A DNA stretch of 64,000 nt from Agapanthus africanus (Eukaryota; Streptophyta; Magnoliopsida; Asparagales; Amaryllidaceae), in contig JASDDO010000001.1 of the NCBI GenBank assembly GCA_030015575.1, forward strand, positions 139,023,988 through 139,087,987, given 5' to 3'. This document shows, in pieces, positions 36,576 to 50,409 of this stretch. The notes under the pieces are model-generated. The model made no database searches. It was not told the DNA's origin and saw nothing but the letters and a program-made list of their open reading frames with translations. Position numbers and translations under genes: made by a program. Within the stretch, counting starts at the first letter, position 1. The number at the start of each line of letters is the position of its first letter.

Positions 36576-37920
36576 TGTAAGTCGATGTCGTACACTCTAC
36601 AGGGTTTGTAGAGAGGCGGAATTTACAAAAAACAATTTTAAGCGGTCAATATCGACTAATCTCCCAAGAACTACCATAATCTCCAGCTAACAAAATTAAC
36701 ATAGGTTCTAATCTACTATAAAGAGATTTATACCTTTATGCTCAAGTCCTGCAGGTCTTCTTATCCTCTGCTTAAGCTCCTCATCCGTCGGGATCGAGCT
36801 TGGTCGTCGGCCTCCTTGTGTCGAAGACGATCCACCTGAGAATCTATAGTTCAAACTCCAACCTTAAAAGTGAGGTAACTAAAGCACTTAGTTTGCTAAT
36901 CTAAGTGGTTTACTTGATGTAGAGCATATTTATTGGCTTTGTTTATCTCATAAACCCATGGTTTCTCAACTCATGAGAGGGTTAGGGTTTTGAGGAAGAA
37001 GAAAAGCTCAAAGGAGGAAAGAGAATGGAAAAGAAAAGGTGATAAAGAATGGCTAAGGATGAAAACTATCAAGCATTTCATTCACAATAAAAGATATTGT
37101 AACCATGCTTAAATAGTTATCACAAATGAATGAATAAAACAAGAATCCATTCTTCAAACCATGTTTTAATAACACCTCATCCCTCCACCTCATTATCTAT
37201 TTAAACAAATATATTTAACACAAATGAGATATCTTCTTCTAGAAGCACTCAAGTGAAAATACAAGAATATCCCCACCGTATATACATAACCGTATTCGTA
37301 CTACGAATACCAAGAGATAAAAATAATCTAATAATATAATACTAGATCATTATTAAATCAATACTTGATTCAATAATGCGGTTTAATCCAAAGCTCGCTA
37401 GTATTATCTGTCCGAACACATATCCGTGTATCTAGTACACGTATATGATTGAAACCCTGCACGTATAATCATATGGTCTCTACATCGTTTCTCCTGAACC
37501 AGGAAAACCCTCTATGTTGGACTCTAAGGACTCGACAGTATGCTGGCTGTGGGTTTAACCACAATCACGTCAGTGGCACTAGCTGTATGTAACGGCTATC
37601 CAGGTACTTGTCGAAAAGAAGGCCGACAAACAAACTCATCCGAACTCCTACTGAGCCTGTCCGTGATAATCTTCATACAGTCCGGTCTATTCGTTTGAGA
37701 GTATCGCATGCCGGGTCTATGGGTGGAAAACGTCAGACCCCTAATAACCTGACAAGTTATGCCGATGTGGCTTAAGACCACCCGAGAATCTACTGATCTA
37801 ACTAACAGTAATTCTCAATCCGCCCTGGACAGGGACTTATGGTGTTAGCCAACCATACACAGCGCGACATTGACTCCCTATACCGAGATAGACGAATCCC
37901 CAACAATCGATCACTGTATC

Positions 37921-40137
37921 TGTTAGTTATTTGCATGCCCTAGAGGCCATTACTGTACATAGGATGTATATTGTAGTGGATGCTGGGACATATATAGGGA
38001 GGACTTTCTTGCTCGACATGATAGTATGCTATCTGGTTACCCTTTACCTTAACGTGTATGCTGTTTGTCTCTCTGTTACATGTTGGTAAAGCCCTTAGGA
38101 TCTGTACTTGACTACCTGGACTATGATGCGGATCATACTAGTGGGGATATGGTAGTCCATAAGTACATCCTTCAAAGTCCCTAGTCGAGGGTGTATCGAG
38201 ACGGGGCATCGATATACCAGAGTAGACTAGCGTATACCTTCTCGACCCATACAGATGGGCGATGGATGATCCCATATCCATTGGTGTTTGACATCAGAGA
38301 TGATATACGGGTGCTCAGTAGAGACTGGGTACACTGGACGGACTCGCCGAGAACTCCCAGATGGTATTATACCTCACGTCAGATAGCAGTTCTCTGGTGA
38401 CACTGGTACAGAGTAGTCTGTTGACCCGAGATCGTCATAGAGTCTTGTGTGGCTCCCACTGTGCTTTGATTTCCATCTTACCACGTCCAAGAGGGCATGC
38501 AAAACGGTGGTTTTTGGGTACAGTCCCGAATCACATGGAGGCAATGAGCGATAGGAGGGGATTCGTCTCTCCCGGTATAGGGAGTTGATGTTGCGCTGTG
38601 TTCGATTGGCTATAACAGGAAATCCCTGGCCAGGGTTGCTGAGATTTACTGGTAAGTGTTACCAGTAGTTTCTCGAATTGTTATAGACCTCATATCGACA
38701 CGACTTATCGAGCTATTGGGGTCTGACGTTTACCACCCCTAGGCGGGATATGCGACATATCAGACGATCAGACCGGACTGTACGGTAGTGTTACTGGTCG
38801 GATTCACTGGAGTGTGAGCGGGCTTGCTCGTCGATCTTCAGATCGCTCAATGCCCGGGTGGCCGTTACGTTTAGCAGACCGCTTGTGGCTTGTGGGTGCT
38901 TGATATGATCATCATCTGCTGCCGGCGTATTGACGAGTCTTTAGAGTCCTACACAGAGGTTTCCTGGCTCAAGCAAAACGAAATAGGAGCGCGTATGAGA
39001 TATGTGCAGGACCGAGAATAATACCAGTATGTGATACTGTATTTGATTCTCGCGATGTGACATTGATCGGTTATATCCGATATAGCCGGGTTATCGGATC
39101 AAGTCTTGATTCGATAAGTTGTTACTAATGATACTAGTCGGTTATATGCGATATGACCGGATCGTTAAATCAAGTGTTGATTTAATGATTTAATGCATAA
39201 TTATATATTTGATATATTACTTTGCATTAACTAGTATCGGTTCACTTAAGATGGATTTTCTCACTCGGATGTGCGCATTGTATATGCGATATACTTTTGT
39301 GCACTTATTTGTATCATGTTTGATGATACATGCTAGTTTGGTTAAGTGTAAAGAATTAATCTTTGGTTAAGTGAATGGTTAGGGTTTTATTTATTTATTC
39401 ATTCTTTTATCTATTTCTTTTTGGATGAAAAGAATGAGAAAAGAAAACAAATGGTTGCTTTCTTAGAAGCTTCTTCAAGCTTCATGCAACTTTTGACCAT
39501 GTGACCATTTTGTTTTTAGCTTAACCCTAACCATTGCATTGAACCATGATTAGTTCTCTACACTTAACTATGGTCTAGTTATGATAAGAATTGATATTCT
39601 TTTCTTTTTTAATTTGAACTTATCATATCATTTTTCTTCTTCTTCTTCCTTGAACAAAAGAAGAAACCTTCACTTCATCAATGGTGGATTGATGAAATGA
39701 GTGAGAAATCCAAAACTAAAGTCTACCCACTTCCTATTTCTTCATCCTCTACCTCTTGCCAAGTAGTAGAGTGTGTTTCCTTCACAAGTTCTCAAGACTT
39801 GGTGAAGGTGGAGCTCGATCTAGTGATGCTTCGACGTAGATCATCTTCGGCATGGACATCGACGACCTAGCTCGCTTATTCTCCGATGAAGTCGACGCTA
39901 GAGCCCGGATTCTTTTTGGACAGCGGAGAGGACTTCGTTGCGGAGCTATGGAGGTGGAGCACCGGATCTACAAAGGTTGTATTTCCGTTTCTTTATAGTT
40001 AAGTTGTTAACTAGATTACTTTTTCGCCTAGAAATCTAGCCAACGATCCGTAGTCGGGTCTCTCGGCACCTAGAATTTTTGAAATTGGCATGGTTGATGC
40101 CTTGTGAGACCTCACTAGGGTGTCTAGGAACCCTACA
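37921..40137 (+). repeat. 5' LTR of element B
   Basis: The edges are TGTTAG and CCTACA, with the primer-binding site following. The hairpin ladder includes 39091-39117 (loop GTC) and 39161-39189 (loop GTG), and the shared core is at about 38430-38585. Confidence 0.94.
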
Positions 40138-43100
40138 GTGGTATCAGAGCCTAGCTAGAGCCTTAGGCGAAGTCTAGACGGAATTTGAAGTCCGAACGAA
40201 CCCGAAACCCCGAATCAAACTTGCTCTCTGTCCTTTTTTCAAAAACTGGGATTTTTCCAAATTAAAAATATGCAGAAAATCAAGCAGGGTTTTCTAGGAA
40301 TTACTGTAAATTTCGTGGGCCCAAGTCAACTTTTCCAGTGCGGTTCCGCGGCATGAGCAAGGCTCATGCGGCGGATCCGCGGCCGTACGGCCACATTATT
40401 TAAATTATTTTGCACAGTAATTATTAGTTTCCAGTGGTGATTTTTCTGGGAATTTTTAATATTTTATTCAAGAGTTGAATTTTCTGCAGTTGTTTTGGGG
40501 ATTCGGTGTTTCGATCGGAGTATCAGATTTTGTCTATTTGGCTTTCCGGATAAATTTTAGAATATGTTAAAAAGTTCGACCGGATATAAATACCCAATTT
40601 TTCCCCTGTCGGGAAATTTCCAAGTTTTGGATTTTTCCGAAGTTTAACGATGTTCTAAGTAGTGCAAGTAACGCGATGGACCCTCTAGAAGACAACAAAC
40701 CTTAACTCGATTATGTGACCGTCTTGAACTGCCCTTTGAACCTTCGGGTTTGGGGCAGTACGGCGTGCCACATGTGAGGCGTTGGCTTGACCCTTCTACG
40801 GCTGGACCGTTGCTACTGAGGCACGAACTGAATGTTGTTAGACTTATTTCATGTGTTGATCTGTATCGGGAAAACTTGGGTGTTCGATTGTTCGATCGGA
40901 AAGTTTGACATTTTCTATTTATCCGGAATGGGATACAATAATTGGAATTCACAAGTAGTTATGAGATAACTAAATGAATGTTATAAACGCAGCACTTTAG
41001 TCTCACTTGATCGGTTGTCACGGAATTTTGATGTGATCAAAAGTCCGTTGCAATCACGTAGCGTACGCGGATACTCGCCGATAAACTTAATAGACAGCCT
41101 CACTCCATAGCCCCGACCAAGTGACTGTAGGAGAACCCCGTCGCCGAAAGCATCCGTTCGGGTGCTCACGGTAGCGGTGTTCCGCCTTGGTGCACTTCGT
41201 CGACGGTATCGGGGGTGCGGCCGTCTACTGAAGTTTGCGACGAGCATTCGATCAGCATGTCGGGAATCCTGTTGAATTGCCCGACTTGGTATTGAAAAGT
41301 GTTTTCGATAATGAGACTAAAATGCGGGGTTTATAATTGTTAGGCATGCGATGTCTAAGTAATTCATTTGGTCAGGCATGCGATGTCTGAGGTGTTTGCG
41401 GATTCCAACTGTTGTAGTTTTACACTTTCTTTTCTGTGATCGTAAGTGTAATATGTGATATCGCCGGTTACGTTGCTATACGTCAACGACAATTGGGATA
41501 GACATATTTACTTACGTTGATGACATGTGATGTTATGAGTTGCTGGATATGTTATATTGGATCGTCGTGTTTGAATAGCCGGGGGTTTTTATGTGAGATG
41601 AGTGTTTTTCATTTTCATTCATGTAAAAACTTGTATGTAATATTCTTTTATTGGGGCGCTTCCAGGTTGCGGAAGTTGTCACCTTTTGTATATTATTTAC
41701 TTTTCTGCACTAGGATAGACCCAAGGAGGAGGGCACAAGTAACCGGGTTCTGGAGTCCAGTGGGAGACCAACTCGAGGAGTCGAGTCCGGGTCTCCTAAC
41801 TCCAGAATTGGTAGGGTTGCTTGCCGCTCTCGTAGGGGTCTAGGGGTGTGGGTTTGGCTATTCATCACGACCGTGGAATCCGTGTTTTATACTGGCTCGT
41901 ATTGAAAACACGGACGTCCTAGTATATCCAATATTTCATATGATTCTTCTGCTGCGATATCTGTGATGTGATCATGTGATGTTCTGTGATAGATACAGTA
42001 TATAGTATATATGATATATTATATAGACGTTACTTGTGTTTTACACCCGTGCTAGCCCTGCCCTGCTCTGCCGTTAGTTACCTAACCTAACGGTGCACGA
42101 GGGGACATCGAGGCGAATGCGGATGGCATAAGTGTACGTCGTATTTATCTGTGATGATTAGGTACTTACATGATGGGACTTCATTAATGTGATTAATGAA
42201 ATAAAAGAAACCTAAGATGTTGTAGAATCGAATTTCAAAATAAAACAGGTAGCTACAGTTCTTGCTTTGCACAGTGGTATATGTGATATATCCTGCACCT
42301 TATTCGATGAGGAAAGGACCGAGATCCCTTCACCGGGAGTGACTCCTTTAGCAATAACTGGCAGATGCTACACACTCGGTTTGTCTTTTGATTGCTCTTA
42401 AGTGTTTTGCTTTGCACAGTGATATATATGATATATCCCGCGCCTCATTCGACGAGGAAAGGACCGACGATCCCTTCACCGGGAGTGACTCCTTTAGCAA
42501 AACTAGAAAAGCCTCAAAAGCACTCCATTTCAAAATTCATTTGATTCTACAACGATATCAAGTTCATTACGAAATAGGTTTTCAGAAAAACCTGTCGTAG
42601 CCCTCCGTCATTTCAGATAAGTGCTGTTTAGTATTCGTGCTGCGTTTGTTGGCCTCCGTCAAGGCGCAGTATGCGGTAGCTAACCAGTATTTATCTGCTT
42701 ATGCATATGATGCAGATTGAGTTAGGGTAGTCGTGCGACCTTGTTGACCTCCGTCAAGGGTCGTGCGGGTGGGTTTAATTCGATCAAGAAATGATGGGTT
42801 GAACTTGACTAGTAGCCTATGGTTTGTTGACCTCCGTCAAGGTCATAGGACGCTAGGGGCAAAATATTATCGGGAATTTCAAGTGTTGAAATTTGCAATG
42901 AGATTGCATACCTTCTATGAGATAGTTGGATCCCGATACCCGCTGCGAGTAAGTGTTACTCCTGGGAGAGTTTTATACATTACAATTAGCCGATCAAGTA
43001 GGTGTCTAGAAAGGTGTTAACGAGGTTACGCCTCTGGGAAAACGAGGTTTACATTAATTAGGTTCGTGCGAAAGCACGGGGGACCTCCCTCAAAGTACCG

Positions 43101-43300
43101 ACACTGGCCTGGCTGAAAGATTGGCGAACTTATAGTGTGTAATTAATCCCGGCTAGTCTTTCCTTTTAGGGTTTGAAGGAAGATTTGATAAAAAGCAGTG
43201 GGAGCCATCCTGATTAGATAAAATTAAAACCAATCTATTCTTGCAAGAGCGCACGCTGAGTGTTTTCTTCTCTCTCTCTCCAGGTAGCGACCATATCACG
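40138..43300 (+). other. Primer-binding site and leader of element B
   Basis: The primer-binding site is at 40139-40151. A GC-rich stem lies about 200 bases downstream (40336-40395) and a two-copy repeat at about 42260-42503. The three GTTG(A/G)CC...AAGG motifs are at 42648, 42743 and 42825. A pyrimidine tract with CCAG lies near 43262-43284. No gene is seen. Confidence 0.85.
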
Positions 43301-46084
43301 CCTTAATCAAGATAATAATACGGAATATTGACCGAACCCGCTTGTTATACTGAGCTGGGGAACGTTGGTCCCGCTCCAACTTATAATTGTTATAAGACAG
43401 AGCAGGAAATAGGGGATTACCAGAATTCCTGTGCCGCCCAAACGAAGAGAGTGCATGCTGATGCATCATCTTCGGGTATGTTCATTATACAGAACTGTTT
43501 CTCAGTATCCTTTACGTCCTGGGTATGTGATACCAGATCAGGATCCCAGATATGTAATATGTTACATAGGGCTACAGAAAGGTAGAGAACTGAGAACGGG
43601 TGATAAGTTTCATGAGGCAGAAAACGGGGCAAGAGTTGCAGCCAAGTCTGTTGGTCACTGTCACCCTGTATTACCAATACATTGATTCTGAATGAATGTT
43701 ATTAGATACCGAACCTGATATACAAAATCATATCTCTCTCTTTATTAGTAAAGAAAGGATATAATTTTGTATTGTTGGATAATGTTTTGGACATTTCCTA
43801 TATCAAAAGTTGATCGGTTCAGGCACGTTATCTAAAAGCGTTAATGTTCTAAATCAAACTACAGTTCTTTAGTATACTGAACACACACAAGAGGAAGAGT
43901 TCAGAAATGAACGAATCCTTCTTGAGGCATTGTAGACTAGGTCATATCAATGTGACCCGACTAGCTGAAGTTACATGTAGATGCATATTTAAATCAGTTT
44001 GAATTTACATCTTATGAAACTTGCCAGTCATGTCACAAAGATAAGATGACCATAGCTCTGTTTATTGGAAACAGAGAAAGAGTTAGCAAACTCTTGGGAT
44101 GATACATGTTGATGTATGTAAGGTCCCCTGTCTACACTTGCCAAGACCGGTTCTTTATACTTCATTACATTCTCTGATAATCTCTCGAGATTCAGACATA
44201 TGTTCCTGTTGAAACACATGTCCGAACCTTTTGAGATATTCACAGAATATAAGTTAGAAGTAGAGAACTAAAATACGGGTATAAGTATTATGTCCTTTGA
44301 TGTGATCAAGGAGGAGAATACTTGAGCACGGAAATACTGGACTATTCTAAAGGAGAATGAGATTCTCTCTCAGCATTACTCCTCCGTCTACACCATAGCA
44401 CGATGGTATATCGGGGCGGAGCAATCACACCCTATATGATATGGTGTGCTCTATGATGAGTACTACTGAGTTACCTTTTTCCTATTGGGTGTTATGCACT
44501 TGAGAAACTGCATACCTATTGAATAGGGTTAAAATCGAATCAGTTGCCTACCACTTCATATATGATATGGAAAGGGAAGAGCCCATGTCTTAAACTAGTT
44601 AACATTTGGGGTTGTCCAGCCTATTTCTAAAAGCATAATCCGGACAAGCTCGAGGCAAGATCTATTATGTTGAACTGGAAAGGTTCCAGCTATACAAAAC
44701 TACAGCAGATGATTTGATAAAACCAAAGGATTCAATAGTTTCCAACGAACCTCAGCCTCTCCGCCGATCTAGTAGGGTTCCCCACCCACCTGAGAGATAC
44801 TTCTGTTTCTCTATGACAGTGGGAGCGAGGATTGCATCATGAGATGATGACCCAACTAGTTTCGTGCTGGCCAGCAGGAGTAAGACTCTGTAAGAATGGC
44901 TGGATGCTTAGTGATCTGAGATGGAATCCATGTACACCAACAAAGTATGGACTTTGGTTGCTATATCTGAAGGGTTAAATCCCCATCAGGAGCAAGTATA
45001 TCTTGAGAAGATTACTTGGTGTAGATGGAAAAGTTGAGACTTTCAAAGCTAGACTTGTTAAAGGTTTTCGTCATCAACCAGGCGTGGATAATGATGAAAC
45101 CTTTTTCAAGTAGCTATGCTTAAGTCCATCCTGATCCTACTTGCCACGGCTACATACCATGACTATGATATCTGGTGATTGGGTGCCATGACTACTTTTC
45201 TAAATAATGATTTAGAAGAGAACGTCTATAAGAACACAGCCAGAGGGCTTCGTAGACAGTGGGAGCAGCGGAAACGTGTACAAGATGCTTTATAGGATAA
45301 AGCAGGCATCGCGGAGTTGGAACATCTGTTTTGATGTGTTAGTCAAAGAGTTTGACATCATCAAAATGGTAGATGAACCTTGTATAAACAAAAAGGTAGT
45401 AGGGAGTATGGTGGTGATCCTCGTAGAGTACGTGGATGACATACTCTTGATAAGAAAGGAGTTTCTTATGCTACGCTCGATCAATCTCCGCTTATCACAA
45501 TGATTCTCCATATAGGATCAAAGTGATACCTCCTAAATCCTGAGTTTTGGATCTATGAGATAGATCTAAATGGATGTTAGGATACTCACTAGCTGTAGTG
45601 AGATGGTATCAGTTGATCCTGGGGAGAATCACTGGAAGGGTTCCAGGGTGATAATGACGACTGAGTGTCAGTCACAGGCATTGTCTTTACCCTCAGTGGA
45701 GGGACGGTATGTTGGAAGAGTTCCAAGCTAGATACCGTGACATACTAGACGATAAAGACTGGATACATCGCTACTTAAGATGCTACCAAAGAGGCTGTTT
45801 GGGTGTATATTGGTTCATGAGATGAACTATGTTCCTCCCATTGTGTGACAATGGAGTTGTGGCTTATGCCAAGGAACGCCGGTCCCATCAGTGATCCAGA
45901 CATATTCTAAGGCAGTATCACTTGATCATGGAGATGGTTGATCTCCAGGGAGATCGAGGTTAGGAGAGTAGACTCAGAGGACAACACAGCGGATCCACTC
46001 ACAAAGGCCTGTTCCCAGAGAGAGACTTTCATGGGATGGTTGAGTATGAGATACTGCAACCACTGCTACAGATGGCCCTAGTGC
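43301..46084 (+). pseudogene. Copia pol remains of element B
   Basis: The order is the same as in A. Protease-like is around 43500-43680, integrase-like around 43900-44300, and reverse transcriptase around 44900-45520 with a YVDD signature near 45430. RNase H-like is around 45680-46060. There are many breaks, and the decayed state is largely shared with A. No gag part is recognised. Confidence 0.8.
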
Positions 46085-46095
46085 AAGTGGGAGAT

Positions 46096-48312
46096 TGTTA
46101 GTTATTTGTATGCCCTAGAGGCCATTACTGTACATAGGATGTATATTCTAGTGGATGCTGGGACATATATAGGGAGGACTTTCTTGCTCGACATGATAGT
46201 ATGCTATCTGGTTACCCTTTACCTTAACGTGTATGCTGTTTGTCTCTCTGTTACATGTTGGTAAAGCCCTTAGGATCTGTACTTGACTACCTGGACTATG
46301 ATGCGGATCATACTAGTGGGGATATGGTAGTCCATAAGTACATCCTTCAAAGTCCCTAGTCGAGGGTGTATCGAGACGGGGCATCGATATACCAGAGTAG
46401 ACTAGCGTATACCTTCTCGACCCATACAGATGGGCGATGGATGATCCCATATCCATTGGTGTTTGACATCAGAGATGATATACGGGTGCTCAGTAGAGAC
46501 TGGGTACACTGGACGGACTCGCCGAGAACTCCCAGATGGTATTATACCTCACGTCAGATGGCAGTTCTCTGGTGACACTGGTACAGAGTAGTCTGTTGAC
46601 CCGAGATCGTCATAGAGTCTTGTGTGGCTCCCACTGTACTTTGATTTCCATCTTACCATGTCCAAGAGGGCGTGCAAAACGGTGGTTTTTGGGTACAGTC
46701 CCGAGTCACATGGAGGCAATGAGCGATAGGAGGGGATTCGTCTCTCCCGGTATAGGGAGTTGATGTTGCGCTGTGTTCGATTGGCTATAACAGGAAATCC
46801 CTGGCCAGGGTTGCTGAGATTTACTGGTATGTGTTACCAGTAGTTTCTCGAATTGTTATAGACCTCATATCGACACGACTTATCGAGCTATTGGGGTCTG
46901 ACGTTTACCACCCCTAGGCGAGATATGCGACATATCAGACGATCAGACCGGACTGTACGGTAGTGTTACTGGTCGGATTCACTGGAGTGTGAGCGGGCTT
47001 GCTCGTCGATCTTCAGATCGCTCAATGCCCGGGTGGCCGTTACGTTTAGCAGACCGCTTGCGGCTTGTGGGTGCTTGATATGATCATCATCTGCTGCCGG
47101 CGTATTGACGAGTCTTTAGAGTCCTACACAGAGGTTTCCTGGCTCAAGCAAAACGAAATAGGAGCGCGTATGAGATATGTGCGGGACCGAGAATAATACC
47201 AGTATGTGATACTGTATTCGATTCTCGCGATGTGACATTGATCGGTTATATCCGATATAGCCGGGTTATCGGATCAAGTCTTGATTCGATAAGTTGTTAC
47301 TAATGATACTAGTCGGTTATATGCGATATGACCGGATCGTTAAATCAAGTGTTGATTTAATGATTTAATGCATAATTATATATTTGATATATTACTTTAC
47401 ATTAACTAGTATCGGTTCACTTAAGATGGATTTTCTCACTCGGATGTGCGCATTGTATATGCGATATACTTTTGTGCACTTGTTTGTATCATGTTTGATG
47501 ATACATGCTAGTTTGGTTAAGTGTAAAGAATTAATCTTTGGTTAAGTGAATGGTTAGGGTTTTATTTATTTATTCATTCTTTTATCTATTTCTTTTTGGA
47601 TGAAAAGAATGAGAAAAGAAAACAAATGGTTGCTTTCTTAGAAGCTTCTTCAAGCTTCATGCAACTTTTGACCATGTGACCATTTTGTTTTTAGCTTAAC
47701 CCTAACCATTGCATTGAACCATGATTAGTTCTCTACACTTAACTATGGTCTAGTTATGATAAGAATTGATATTATTTTCTTTTTTAATTTGAACTTATCA
47801 TATCATTTTTCTTCTTCTTCTTCCTTGAACAAAAGAAGAAACCTTCACTTCATCAATGGTGGATTGATGAAATGAGTGAGAAATCCAAAACTAAAGTCTA
47901 CCCACTTCCTATTTCTTCATCCTCTACCTCTTGCCAAGTAGTAGAGTGTGTTTCCTTCACAAGTTTTCAAGACTTGGTGAAGGTGGAGCTCGATCTAGTG
48001 ATGCTTCGACGTAGATCATCTTTGGCATGGACATCGACGACCTAGCTCGCTTATTCTCCGATGAAGTCGACGCTAGAGCCCGGATTCTTTTTGGACAGCG
48101 GAGAGGACTTCGTTGCAGAGCTATGGAGGTGGAGCACCGGATCTACAAAGGTTGTATTTCCGTTTCTTTATAGTTAAGTTGTTAACTAGATTACTTTTTC
48201 GCCTAGAAATCTAGCCAACGATCCGTAGTCGGGTCTCTCGGCACCTAGAATTTTTGAAATTGGCATGGTTGATGCCTTGTGAGACCTCACTAGGGTGCCT
48301 AGGAACCCTACA
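46096..48312 (+). repeat. 3' LTR of element B
   Basis: Same edges and length as the 5' LTR, about 0.9 percent different. Confidence 0.94.
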
Positions 48313-48930
48313 GTCTCCACGTGGCTCGGGACTGTACCCAACTAAAACTTATTTGCACGACTCAGTAGAGTCGTAGTAGGGTAGTAATCAATGCACAATG
48401 AGAACTCACACGAGACAAATGACGACCTCAGGTCGACAGACTATATGTACTCATTTCACTAGAGAACTACTATCTGACAATAGGTATAACACCATCTAGA
48501 TTGTTCTTGGCGAGTCCATCGAGTGTACTCACCCTCAGTGAGCACCTGTATACAATCTTAGGTGAATCACACCAATGGCTGTGGGACTAACCATCGCCCC
48601 TCGTCAGGGTCTAGAAATGTATACACTAGTCTACTCTGGAGTATCGATACCCAGTCTGGATACTCCCACGACCAGGGACATTTAAGGATGTACTTATCGA
48701 CTACCCAGCTTCCATAAGTATGATTGCCATCACAATGTTGGTAGTCAAGCAATGATCCTACGGGCTTTATCAATATGTATAAACGATATGAAATAACAAG
48801 TAAAACATATACACATGTTAAGATAAAAGAAAACCAAATAGCATACTATCATATTGAGAAAGATTGTCCTGTACATACATACTCCTAGCATCCTATATAA
48901 TAAAGGCCTCTATGACATACATATCTGACA

Positions 48931-49330
48931 CCCCCAATACCGGGAGAGATGAATCCCCGACAATCCACTCATTGCCTCCATGTGGCTTGGGTCTGTACCC
49001 AACAAAAACCTGTTTGCACGACTCCCTTGAGCTGTTGTAGGGTAGTAATCAAAGCACAGTGGAAACTCACACTAGATGAATGACGATCACAGGTCAACAG
49101 ACTAACCTGTACTCATGTCACTTGAGAACTGCTATCTGACAATATGTATAATACCATATAGCATGTTCTCGACGAGTCCGTCCAATGTACTCACCTCCAG
49201 TGAGCACATGTATGCTATCTTAGATGACCAACTGATACCAATGGCTTGTGAGATAGGCCACTGTCCCTTGTCAGGGTCTTGAAAAGTATACACTTGTCTA
49301 CTCCGGAGTATTGATGCCCAGTCTCGATAA
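48931..49330 (-). repeat. 5' LTR of element H, second piece
   Basis: It continues the LTR of 35264-36575 after S1 and aligns to about 6725-7117 of the H 3' LTR. It is cut by the TGTTGG edge of L. The remaining 280 bases are not in the window. Confidence 0.75.
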
Positions 49331-50409
49331 TGTTGGATATAGTGCCCTCAAGTCAATTATTATAATCGCAGGCACGCGATTGTGATGATTGAGAGAAGAC
49401 CTATACGGGTAGAACAGTCTTACTCAAAATGATAGTATGCTATCTTGTTTTTCTTTATCACCATGTATATGCATTATGTGGTATTACAGATCACTATTAT
49501 ATGTTGATAGAGCCCATAAGATTCTTGTTTGACTACTAGCGTTATGATGGCGATCATACATGTGGGGCTGGATAGTCCATAAGCACATCCTTAAATGTCC
49601 CTAGTCGTGGGAGTATCAAGACTGGGTATCGATATTCCGGAGTAGACTGGTGTATACGTTTCTAGATCTCGATGAGGGGCGATAGTTGGTCCCACAGCCA
49701 TTTGTCTTTCGCACCTAAGATCGTATACAGGTGCTCACAGGGGGTGAGTACACTGGACAGACTTGCTGGGAACATGCTAGATGGTATTATACCTATTGTC
49801 AGATAGCAGTTCTCCAGTGACATGAGTACAGGTTAGTCATTCAAACTGAGATCGTCATTTGTCTCGTGTGAGTTCCCACTGTGCTTTGATTACTACCCTA
49901 TCACGACTCAAAGGAGTCGTGCAAACAGGTTTTAGTTGGGTACAGTCTCAAGCCACATGGAGGCAGTGAGCGAATCGTCAAGGATTCGTCTCTCCCGGTA
50001 TTGAGGGTTAATATCGCGCTGTACACGGGTGGCCATCACCAGAAATTCTTGGCCAAGGTAGATGAGAATTACTGATTTGGATCAGTAGTTTCTCAGTTGG
50101 TGATGGGCTTCACACCGACATGAAATATCGTGTTATTAGGGATCTAACTTTATCCACCCCCTAGACCCGATATGAAATACTCTTAGACGAAGAGGCTGGA
50201 CTGTACGGAAATTGTCACAGATAGGCTCAGTAGGGATCCGGATGAGTTTGCTCGTCGGCCATCCTTTTCGACAGGTACCTGGATAGCCGTTACGTACAAA
50301 TAGTGCCGCTGACGTGCTTGTGGTTATGGATTTATCCAGTAACTCACTGTCGGCATACAGTCGAGTCTTTAGAGTCCCACACATAGGGTTTCCCTGGTTC
50401 AGGCGAAAT
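49331..50409 (+). mobile_element. L: left part of a plus-strand copia LTR
   Basis: It starts TGTTGGATATAGTGCCCTCA, close to the LTR start of I read on its own strand, and runs through the shared core (about 49850-50010). It is interrupted at 50410 by E. The five bases before it (GATAA, 49326-49330) are the predicted target duplication. Whether it is a solo LTR or a whole element cannot be seen. Confidence 0.75.

Larger units (their letters stand above)
37921..48312 (+). mobile_element. Element B: complete copia retrotransposon, close relative of A
   Basis: B is a 10.4 kb plus-strand element with LTRs at 37921-40137 and 46096-48312 (2217 bp each), a primer-binding site at 40139-40151 and a polypurine tract at about 46085-46095. 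The flanks are GTATC (37916-37920) and GTCTC (48313-48317), a target duplication with one mismatch. The LTRs differ by about 19 substitutions (0.9 percent), near 0.3 million years. The interior has the same plan as A and is similarly decayed, with many breaks and no recognised gag. Confidence 0.94.
36576..48930 (-). mobile_element. S1: solo LTR of the E-type family, split by element B
   Basis: The pieces 36576-37920 and 48318-48930 give a single LTR of about 1.96 kb, minus strand, with edges TGTAAGTCGATG and ATCTGACA. The closest relative is the E LTR at 50410-52396. The flanks are ACCCC on the left and CCCCC on the right, a target duplication with one mismatch. No interior is present. The (ATTATTAAATCAA) inverted repeat is at about 37349-37377. 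Confidence 0.78.
5402..49330 (-). mobile_element. Element H: old copia backbone of the nest, right end outside the window
   Basis: H is a minus-strand fossil copia element, now split into at least six visible pieces. These are the 3' LTR 5402-7398, pol remains 7399-8040 and a short continuation after 28468, the leader with primer-binding site 34290-35263, and the 5' LTR pieces 35264-36575 and 48931-49330. The two LTRs align from their TGTTGG edges but differ by roughly 7 percent or more in the parts I compared, suggesting 2-3 million years. The last ~280 bases of the 5' LTR should lie to the right of the window. It is heavily broken. The bases before its left edge (TACAA, 5397-5401) are the predicted target duplication. 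Confidence 0.75.
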